Translations under genes and position numbers: made by a program
Notes under the pieces: generated by a model
Told to the model about the DNA's origin: nothing
The model's input: the letters and a program-made list of their open reading frames with translations, nothing else
The model's database searches: none
Shown here: piece by piece, positions 33,716 to 45,700 of the stretch
How positions within the stretch are numbered: the first letter of the stretch is position 1
How the letters are laid out: each line of letters opens with the position of its first letter
From: Cladopsammia gracilis
Lineage: Eukaryota > Cnidaria > Anthozoa > Scleractinia > Dendrophylliidae
Assembly (NCBI GenBank): GCA_022457155.1
Contig: JAJGOT010000117.1
Location: 1,482,501 to 1,546,500 of the forward strand
DNA: 64,000 nucleotides
Reading direction: 5' to 3'

Positions 33716-36700
33716 CTGTAAAAAGGGGGGATAAAAAGAAACAGCTCAATTTACCTGATTTTCTGTGGCAAAATATTTTGTGATAATCGAAGATTCTGAA
33801 CGAAAAATGCATCAACTCTTAACCCCTTTGTCAGGAGTCTAACACTGCCGTCGTCCCAGCCGATTTGGATACCAACCATCAAACAAAATAAAATAAAATC
33901 GGGGGCCGCATTATCTGGTATACGGGTCTTCCTCAGCGAGAGCCCACTGAGCCGTCGCTCGCGCTTTGCGCATTTTTCTCATACGTCGTTAACCACCCGT
34001 GTTTTACGCAAGCTAATGGCAATTTAAGGAGGAAAATTTCGCGCTGAGTATTAAATGCTGGCATAGTTGTGGCTGTAATTATAAGCAAAGCCTTCGAAAT
34101 TAAGCATCCATACGAAAAATAAGACATAAATGGTACAATATTTGTGATATGAAGTCCGTACACTTACTTACGCTCCTTTCAAAAAAACCCTGAATCACCG
34201 TTTGACGTTTGTCTTGCAATTTGACAGGATTTTGTTTCTCTTTAAGCTTTTAGCCAGAAATTGAAAACTGGGCGTCCTTAGGTATAAGTCAGTTAACGAA
34301 ACAAAATAAAGAATAGTCAACATAGAGCGGTTTTCAATTGGGTCGAAAGTAATTACGCAGTTGCTTTGGTTTTTTATTGCCACGCTTTGTGATTGCCTGA
34401 AAAATCTCGTGCCACATTCTCGACCAATCAGAAGTAAAACCAAAACCAATCGTGACTTGCTCGCACGCGTTTTCCCGCGCTTGGCGCCGCCACATGTATT
34501 TGCTTCGAGTTCTGATTGGTTTATTGTTTTTCTGTATCTGCTGTTATTGGCCTGAGTACAAATGACTTTGGTTTTGGTTTTACGACTCTTAATTGAAAAC
34601 TGATCTAAAATAAACACAGTCTTACCTGAAACAGTGATCGCACTCAGGTTTAAGAACCATGTTGTAATTAATGAGAAACAGCGGAGAAGCGGTTGAGGGT
34701 ACAGCGCAAGTCTCGACACCACCCCTGTTAAAATCAAATTCACGTAGAACGAGTTCTGCGGCATCCGCTCCACTTTCTGAAAGAGCGTCGCTAAAAATGG
34801 CCCTAAATCTGGGTTAGGCTGCTGGATCTTTTGTTCATAGTCATTGGCTGACTTAGATCTCTTGAATGAAACACGCATGTCATCTGGCGTCACAGATGAT
34901 GCCTGATTTGGGATGTTACCATTAGCAACAGGTGCTGACAGGTTCGACAGGTTAGAGGGAGAGTGTTCTCTAGCAACGGGTGCTGACAGGTTTGACAGGT
35001 TTGAGGCAGAGCGTTCTCGCTCAATCGTGGAGGATTCTTGTGGGGCGGGGTTTTGACCGTCGTAAGGTGCTGACCAACAAGAGCATCTCATTTGGCAATC
35101 TCTTAGTAAACACCGCGCGTCTGATAGGTATTCCATGTAATCCGTGCACACTTCGGAATAGAGATCATCCAGCTGAGATGATCTGTAGAATACCAGTTCA
35201 CTTGATGTCTTGAGGTCAATTTTCATGAGCGTGTTGGAACTTCCATTTAAGTTCTCGGTGGATGAAGACGATGGAGACTGGCTGCTGTCTGTGCAGCAAG
35301 CGGGAATGAGCGACAGGAATTTCAAAGCGCTCTTACTATAAAGATCCACTTCTTTGATGGTTCTCTTTTGACTGCTCAGAATATGAGTGCACGGAATAAG
35401 GTACCTGAGGAATAAACACCACAGTCAATGAACATAAATCGTACAAAGTGGACGTTGGTTTTCGTAATTCACGCTTTACATCCTACGATTAAATTCGACT
35501 CGTTAAGTGATACCATTTAACAAGAGCCAGTACCCCGGCCCCGGGAGAGACTCCCAAATAAAAATGACGCAAGAGTGATTGTCAGAAATTTTGATGTGAA
35601 CCAATTCTTTTTGTAAAGTTGTTCCTGGTAGCATATTCGATTCCAACACTCTAAGTGGTACCAAACCACGAATTTACAGTCAAACCGGATGTTCTTTTGC
35701 GGGCAACTTTGCAAACTTCCGCCGCAACATTGGTATTTTGATTGACAGTTTGCCTCGAGCAAGTTGGAAGTTACGCGAGCAAGTTGGAAGTTTCGCGAGC
35801 AAGTTCCTATTTCAAACTTGTTGGCAGTTGCAAATTGCGAATTTTGTGAAAACAGGTCCTTCTTCAGTTATGGCTCATGTACATCGCAATAATACCACCT
35901 CGGTTGAGAAAAGAGAGAGAATAATGGTCGTCTGATGTAAAACAAGAACAAATCGCACGCATTGTTGGATTATCAAGGCAAACAGTATCCAATATTGTAA
36001 ACAGATTTTTACAATACGAGACGTATTTTCCCGGTAAACCTGGCTGGAAAGAACAAGTTTGAAATAGGAACTTGCTCGTGAAAGTTGCAACTTGCTCGCA
36101 CAACTTCCAACTTGCTCGAAGCAAACTGTCAATCAAAATACCAATGTTGCGGCGGAAGTCTGCAAAGTTACCCGCAAAAGAACATCCGGTTTGACTGTAA
36201 GCCCCTGAAAGGTACAATGATCATCCCCCATCGCTTATATACAGAAGTCCCCCCTCTTCCCCTCCCCCCCCCCCCCCCCACCCCCACAGTAGCAGTACTT
36301 CCAGTGTTGCAGTCGTTTAAATGGTATATTAAGTTTATAGCACAGGGGGCTGAGTTTCTAAGGCCATAGTAAAGAAATTCAAAAGCTGTTTTGAGCACTA
36401 GCCATTGTCTATGACGAAGGGCCAGCGCCCCAAACGTCAGTTTTTACCTCATCAATTCAGTTCATTAAATTAACCTCATCAACTCAGTTCATTAAATTAA
36501 CCTCATCAACTCAGTTTATTAAATTAACCTCATCAACTCAGTTCATTAAATTAACCTCATCAACTCAGTTCATTAAATTAACCTTATCAACTCAGTTTAT
36601 TAAATTAACCTTATCAACTCAGTTCATTAAATTAACCTCATCAACTCAGTTCATTAAATTAACCTTATCAACTCAGTTTATTAAATTAACCTCAGCAACT

Positions 36701-39700
36701 CAGTTCATTAAATTAACCTCATCAACTCAGTTCATTAAATTAACCTCATCAACTCAGTTCATTAAATTAACCTTATCAACTCAGTTCATTAAATTAACCT
36801 TATCAACTCAGTTTATTAAATTAACCTCATCAACTCAGTTTATTAAATTAAATTAACCTCATCAACTCAGTTTATTAAATTAACCTTATCAACTCAGTTC
36901 ATTAAATTAACCTTATCAACTCAGTTCATTAAATTAACCTTATCAACTCAGTTCATTAAATTAACCTCATCAACTCAGTTCATTAAATTAACCTCATCAA
37001 CTCAGTTCATTAAATTAACCTCATCAACTCAGTTCATTAAATTAACCTCATCAACTCAGTTTATTAAATTAACCTTATCAACTCAGTTTATTAAATTAAC
37101 CTCATCAACTCAGTTTATTAAATTAACCTCATCAACTCAGTTCATTAAATTAACCTCATCAACTCAGTTCATTAAATTAACCTTATCAACTCAGTTTATT
37201 AAATTAACCTCATCAACTCAGTTTATTAAATTAACCTCATCAACTCAGTTCATTAAATTAACCTTATAAACTCAGTTTATTAAATTAACCTTATCAACTC
37301 AGTTTATTAAATTAACCTTATCAACTCAGTTTATTAAATTAACCTCATCAACTCAGTTTATTAAATTAACCTCATCAACTCAGTCAATAAATTAACCTCA
37401 TCAACTCAGTTCATTAAATTAACCTCATCAACTCAGTCAATAAATTAACCTCATCAACTCAGTTCATTAAATTAACCTTATCAACTCAGTTTATTAAATT
37501 AACCTCATCAACTCAGTTCATTAAATTAACCTTATCAACTCAGTTTATTAAATTAACCTCATCAACTCAGTTTATTAAATTAACCTTATCAACTCAGTTT
37601 ATTAAATTAACCTCATCAACTCAGTTCATTAAATTAACCTCATCAACTCAGTTCATTAAATTAACCTTATCAACTCAGTTTATTAAATTAACCTCATCAA
37701 CTCAGTTCATTAAATTAACCTTATCAACTCAGTTCATTAAATTAACCTTATCAACTCAGTTCATTAAATTAACCTTATCAACTCAGTTCATTAAATTAAC
37801 CTCATCAACTCAGTTTATTAAATTAACCTTATCAACTCAGTTCATTAAATTAACCTCATCAACTCAGTTTATTAAATTAACCTCATCAACTCAGTTTATT
37901 AAATTAACCTCATCAACTCAGTTCATTAAATTAACCTTATCAACTCAGTCAATAAATTAACCTTATCAACTCAGTTCATTAAATTAACCTCATCAACTCA
38001 GTTTATTAAATTAACCTCATCAACTCAGTTTATTAAATTAACCTTATCAACTCAGTTCATTAAATTAACCTCATCAACTCAGTTTATTAAATTAACCTCA
38101 TCAACTCAGTTCATTAAATTAACCTTATCAACTCAGTTTATTAAATTAACCTTATCAACTCAGTTTATTAAATTAACCTCATCAACTCAGTTCATTAAAT
38201 TAACCTTATCAACTCAGTTTACTAAATTAACCTCATCAACTCAGTTTATTAAATTAACCTTATCAACTCAGTTCATTAAATTAACCTCATCAACTCAGTT
38301 CATTAAATTAACCTTATCAACTCAGTTTATTAAATTAACCTTATCAACTCAGTTTATTAAATTAACCTTATCAACTCAGTTTATTAAATTAACCTTATCA
38401 ACTCAGTTCATTAAATTAACCTTATCAACTCAGTTTATTAAATTAACCTTATCAACTCAGTTTATTAAATTAACCTCATCAACTCAGTTTATTAAATTAA
38501 CCTTATCAACTCAGTTCATTAAATTAACCTTATCAACTCAGTTCATTAAATTAACCTTATCAACTCAGTTTATTAAATTAACCTCATCAACTCAGTTCAT
38601 TAAATTAACCTTATCAACTCAGTTCATTAAATTAACCTTATCAACTCAGTTCATTAAATTAACCTCATCAACTCAGTTCATTAAATTAACCTTATAAACT
38701 CAGTTTATTAAATTAACCTCATCAACTCAGTTCATTAAATTAACCTTATCAACTCAGTTCATTAAATTAACCTCATCAACTCAGTTCATTAAATTAACCT
38801 TATCAACTCAGTTTATTAAATTAACCTCATCAACTCAGTTTATTAAATTAACCTTATCAACTCAGTTCATTAAATTAACCTTATCAACTCAGTTCATTAA
38901 ATTAACCTCATCAACTCAGTTCATTAAATTAACCTTATCAACTCAGTTTATTAAATTAACCTCATCAACTCAGTTTATTAAATTAACCTTATCAACTCAG
39001 TTCATTAAATTAACCTTATCAACTCAGTTCATTAAATTAACCTTATCAACTCAGTTCATTAAATTAACCTTATCAACTCAGTTCATTAAATTAACCTTAT
39101 CAACTCAGTTCATTAAATTAACCTTATCAACTCAGTTTATTAAATTAACCTTATCAACTCAGTTTATTAAATTAACCTTATCAACTCAGTTCATTAAATT
39201 AACCTTATCAACTCAGTTTATTAAATTAACCTTATCAACTCAGTTTATTAAATTAACCTCATCAACTCAGTTTATTAAATTAACCTCATCAACTCAGTTT
39301 ATTAAATTAACCTCATCAACTCAGTTCATTAAATTAACCTCATCAACTCAGTTCATTAAATTAACCTCATCAACTCAGTTTATTAAATTAACCTCATCAA
39401 CTCAGTTTATTAAATTAACCTCATCAACTCAGTTCATTAAATTAACCTCATCAACTCAGTTTATTAAATTAACCTTATCAACTCAGTTCATTAAATTAAC
39501 CTTATCAACTCAGTTCATTAAATTAACCTTATCAACTTAGTTCATTAAATTAACCTTATCAACTCAGTTCATTAAATTAACCTTATCAACTCAGTTCATT
39601 AAATTAACCTTATCAACTCAGTTCATTAAATTAACCTTATCAACTCAGTTCATTAAATTAACCTCATCAACTCAGTTTATTAAATTAACCTTATCAACTC

Positions 39701-42700
39701 AGTTCATTAAATTAACCTCATCAACTCAGTTTATTAAATTAACCTCATCAACTCAGTTTATTAAATTAACCTCATCAACTCAGTTCATTAAATTAACCTT
39801 ATCAACTCAGTCAATAAATTAACCTTATCAACTCAGTTCATTAAATTAACCTCATCAACTCAGTTTATTAAATTAACCTCATCAACTCAGTTTATTAAAT
39901 TAACCTTATCAACTCAGTTCATTAAATTAACCTCATCAACTCAGTTTATTAAATTAACCTCATCAACTCAGTTCATTAAATTAACCTTATCAACTCAGTT
40001 TATTAAATTAACCTTATCAACTCAGTTTATTAAATTAACCTCATCAACTCAGTTTATTAAATTAACCTCATCAACTCAGTTCATTAAATTAACCTTATCA
40101 ACTCAGTTTACTAAATTAACCTCATCAACTCAGTTTATTAAATTAACCTTATCAACTCAGTTCATTAAATTAACCTCATCAACTCAGTTCATTAAATTAA
40201 CCTTATCAACTCAGTTTATTAAATTAACCTTATCAACTCAGTTTATTAAATTAACCTTATCAACTCAGTTTATTAAATTAACCTTATCAACTCAGTTCAT
40301 TAAATTAACCTTATCAACTCAGTTTATTAAATTAACCTTATCAACTCAGTTTATTAAATTAACCTCATCAACTCAGTTCATTAAATTAACCTTATCAACT
40401 CAGTTCATTAAATTAACCTTATCAACTCAGTTCATTAAATTAACCTCATCAACTCAGTTCATTAAATTAACCTTATCAACTCAGTTTATTAAATTAACCT
40501 CATCAACTCAGTTCATTAAATTAACCTTATCAACTCAGTTCATTAAATTAACCTCATCAACTCAGTTCATTAAATTAACCTTATCAACTCAGTTTATTAA
40601 ATTAACCTCATCAACTCAGTTTATTAAATTAACCTTATCAACTCAGTTCATTAAATTAACCTTATCAACTCAGTTCATTAAATTAACCTCATCAACTCAG
40701 TTCATTAAATTAACCTTATCAACTCAGTTTATTAAATTAACCTCATCAACTCAGTTTATTAAATTAACCTTATCAACTCAGTTCATTAAATTAACCTTAT
40801 CAACTCAGTTCATTAAATTAACCTTATCAACTCAGTTCATTAAATTAACCTTATCAACTCAGTTTATTAAATTAACCTTATCAACTCAGTTCATTAAATT
40901 AACCTTATCAACTCAGTTTATTAAATTAACCTTATCAACTCAGTTTATTAAATTAACCTCATCAACTCAGTTCATTAAATTAACCTCATCAACTCAGTTC
41001 ATTAAATTAACCTCATCAACTCAGTTCATTAAATTAACCTCATCAACTCAGTTTATTAAATTAACCTCATCAACTCAGTTTATTAAATTAACCTCATCAA
41101 CTCAGTTCATTAAATTAACCTCATCAACTCAGTTTATTAAATTAACCTTATCAACTCAGTTCATTAAATTAACCTTATCAACTCAGTTCATTAAATTAAC
41201 CTTATCAACTCAGTTCATTAAATTAACCTTATCAACTCAGTTCATTAAATTAACCTTATCAACTCAGTTCATTAAATTAACCTTATCAACTCAGTTCATT
41301 AAATTAACCTCATCAACTCAGTTTATTAAATTAACCTTATGAACTCAGTTCATTAAATTAACCTCATCAACTCAGTTTATTAAATTAACCTTATCAACTC
41401 AGTTCATTAAATTAACCTCATCAACTCAGTTTATTAAATTAACCTCATCAACTCAGTTTATTAAATTAACCTTATCAACTCAGTTCATTAAATTAACCTT
41501 ATCAACTCAGTTTATTAAATTAACCTCATCAACTCAGTTTATTAAATTAACCTTATCAACTCAGTTCATTAAATTAACCTCATCAACTCAGTTCATTAAA
41601 TTAACCTTATCAACTCAGTTCATTAAATTAACCTCATCAACTCAGTTCATTAAATTAACCTTATAAACTCAGTTTACTAAATTAACCTCATCAACTCAGT
41701 TCATTAAATTAACCTTATCAACTCAGTTTACTAAATTAACCTCATCAACTCAGTTTATTAAATTAACCTCATCAACTCAGTTTATTAAATTAACCTTATC
41801 AACTCAGTTCATTAAATTAACCTCATCAACTGAGTTTATTAAATTAACCTCATCAACTCAGTTCATTAAATTAACCTTATCAACTCAGTTTATTAAATTA
41901 ACCTCATCAACTCAGTTTATTAAATTAACCTCATCAACTCAGTTTATTAAATTAACCTTATCAACTCAGTTTATTAAATTAACCTCATCAACTCAGTTCA
42001 TTAAATTAACCTCATCAACTCAGTTCATTAAATTAACCTTATAAACTCAGTTTACTAAATTAACCTCATCAACTCAGTTTATTAAATTAACCTTATCAAC
42101 TCAGTTTATTAAATTAACCTCATCAACTCAGTTCATTAAATTAACCTCATCAACTCAGTTCATTAAATTAACCTTATAAACTCAGTTTACTAAATTAACC
42201 TCATCAACTCAGTTTATTAAATTAACCTTATCAACTCAGTTTATTAAATTAACCTTATCAACTCAGTTTATTAAATTAACCTCATCAACTCAGTTCATTA
42301 AATTAACCTCATCAACTCAGTTCATTAAATTAACCTCATCAACTCAGTTTACTAAATTAACCTTATCAACTCAGTTTATTAAATTAACCTTATCAACTCA
42401 GTTTATTAAATTAACCTTATCAACTCAGTTCATTAAATTAACCTCATCAACTCAGTTTATTAAATTAACCTTATCAACTCAGTTCATTAAATTAACCTCA
42501 TCAACTCAGTTTATTAAATTAACCTTATCAACTCAGTTTATTAAATTAAATTAACCTCATCAACTCAGTTCATTAAATTAACCTTATCAACTCAGTTCAT
42601 TAAATTAAATTAACCTCATCAACTCAGTTCATTAAATTAACCTCATCAACTCAGTTTATTAAATTAACCTCATCAACTCAGTTTATTAAATTAACCTTAT

Positions 42701-45700
42701 AAACTCAGTTTACTAAATTAACCTCATCAACTCAGTTTATTAAATTAACCTTATAAACTCAGTTTACTAAATTAACCTCATCAACTCAGTTTATTAAATT
42801 AACCTTATCAACTCAGTTTATTAAATTAACCTCATCAACTCAGTTTATTAAATTAACCTCATCAACTCAGTTTATTAAATTAACCTCGTCAACTCAGTTT
42901 ATTAAATTAACCTCATCAACTCAGTTTATTAAATTAACCTCATCAACTCAGTTTATTAAATTAACCTCATCAACTGAGTTTATTAAATTAACCTTATCAA
43001 CTCAGTTTATTAAATTAACCTCATCAACTGAGTTTATTAAATTAACCTCATCAACTCAGTTCATTAAATTAACCTCATCAACTCAGTTTATTAAATTAAC
43101 CTCATCAACTCAGTTTACTAAATTAACCTTATCAACTCAGTTCATTAAATTAAATTAACCTCATCAACTCAGTTTATTAAATTAACCTCATCAACTCAGT
43201 TTATTAAATTAACCTTATCAACTCAGTTCATTAAATTAAATTAACCTCATCAACTCAGTTTATTAAATTAACCTCATCAACTCAGTTCATTAAATTAACC
43301 TTATCAACTCAGTTCATTAAATTAACCTCATCAACTCAGTTTATTAAATTAACCTTATCAACTCAGTTTATTAAATTAACCTCATCAACTCAGTTTATTA
43401 AATTAACCTTATCAACTCAGTTCATTAAATTAACCTCATCAACTCAGTTCATTAAATTAAATTAACCTCATCAACTCAGTTCATTAAATTAACCTCATCA
43501 ACTCAGTTCATTAAATTAACCTCATCAACTCAGTTCATTAACCTCATCAACTCAGTTCATTAAATTAACCTCATCAACTCAGTTCATTAAATTAACCTTA
43601 TCAACTCAGTTCATTAAATTAACCTCATCAACTGAGTTTATTAAATTAACCTCATCAACTCAGTTTATTAAATTAACCTCATCAACTCAGTTCATTAAAT
43701 TAACCTCATCAACTCAGTTCATTAAATTAACCTTATCAACTCAGTTTATTAAATTAACCTTATCAACTCAGTTTATTAAATTAACCTCATCAACTCAGTT
43801 CATTAAATTAACCTTATCAACTCAGTTCATTAAATTAACCTCATCAACTCAGTTCTTTAAATTAACCTCATCAACTCAGTTCATTAAATTAACTTTATCA
43901 ACTCAGTTCATTAAATTAACCTTATCAACTCAGTTTATTAAATTAACCTTATCAACTCAGTTTATTAAATTAACCTCATCAACTCAGTTCATTAAATTAA
44001 CCTCATCAACTCAGTTCATTAAATTAACCTCATCAACTCAGTTCATTAAATTAACCTCATCAACTCAGTTTATTAAATTAACCTTATCAACTCAGTTTAT
44101 TAAATTAACTTTATCAACTCAGTTCATTAAATTAACCTTATCAACTCAGTTTATTAAATTAACCTTATCAACTCAGTTTATTAAATTAACCTTATCAACT
44201 CAGTTCATTAAATTAACCTCATCAACTGAGTTTATTAAATTAACCTTATCAACTCAGTTCATTAAATTAACCTCATCAACTGAGTTTATTAAATTAACCT
44301 CATCAACTGAGTTTATTAAATTAACCTTATCAACTCAGTTCATTAAATTAACCTCATCAACTGAGTTTATTAAATTAACCTTATCAACTCAGTTCATTAA
44401 ATTAACCTTATCAACTCGGTTCATTAAATTAACCTCATCAACTCAGTTCATTAAATTAACCTTATCAACTCGGTTCATTAAATTAACCTCATCAACTCGG
44501 TTCATTAAATTAACCTCATCAACTCGGTTCATTAAATTAACCTTATCAACTCAGTTCATTAAATTAACCTCATCAACTCGGTTCATTAAATTAACCTCAT
44601 CAACTCAGTTCATTAAATTAAATTAACCTCATCAACTCAGTTCATTAAATTAACCTCATCAACTCAGTTTATTAAATTAACCTTATCAACTCAGTTCATT
44701 AAATTAACCTGATCAACTCAGTTTATTAAATTAACCTCATCAACTCAGTTCATTAAATTAACCTCATCAACTCAGTTTATTAAATTAACCTCATCAACTC
44801 AGTTCATTAAATTAACCTCATCAACTCAGTTTATTAAATTAACCTCATCAACTCAGTTCATTAAATTAACCTTATCAACTCAATTTATTAAATTAACCTT
44901 ATCAACTCAGTTTATTAAATTAACCTTATCAACTCAGTTCATTAAATTAACCTCATCAACTCAGTTTATTAAATTAACCTCATCAACTCAGTTTATTAAA
45001 TTAACCTCATCAACTCAGTTTATTAAATTAACCTGATCAACTCAGTTTATTAAATTAACCTTATCAACTCAGTTCATTAAATTAACCTCATCAACTCAGT
45101 TCATTAAATTAACCTCATCAACTCAGTTCATTAAATTAACCTCATCAACTCAGTTTATTAAATTAACCTCATCAACTCAGTTCATTAAATTAACCTTATC
45201 AACTCAGTTTATTAAATTAACCTCATCAACTCAGTTCATTAAATTAACCTCATCAACTCAGTTCATTAAATTAACCTTATCAACTCAGTTTATTAAATTA
45301 ACCTCATCAACTCAGTTCATTAAATTAACCTCATCAACTCAATTGCTTAAACTAAATTTTATTATACAAATATCGTAGTTTCTGGGGGTTGCGGATGGTG
45401 TGATCACCAAATGACGTAAAACAAAAGATTCAAAAGACACTGAACAATACCCACACCACAACACAAAAGCTAACCAACAATGACTTCCACAACACCAAGA
45501 AACACCCCAAATATCCAACTATGGTTGTGTGTAAAACTTACTTGAACACCAAGCTATACATGATGTCTTCACAATTTAGGTCCAAGAGAGTATAAAACAA
45601 ACCCAATGACACAACAGCAAGCTGGAAGAACAAAACATAAGAGCCTTATCAAACAATAAAACTAAGTTTTTGCTATTAGCTTGTATGACATACAGCTGTA

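Noticed and set aside
33933..34163. Missing FHIP exon between exons 6 and 7
   Set aside because: Minus-strand frame has no similarity to the FHIP segment expected there; only a few residues at most are missing.
34195..34625. C-terminal extension of the exon 6 open frame
   Set aside because: It reads through the GTAAGAC donor into intron and MITE sequence with no FHIP similarity.
36446..45350. CRISPR-like or telomere-like array
   Set aside because: Units are directly adjacent with no unique spacers, the period is 27 bp, and flanks are intronic; it is a minisatellite.
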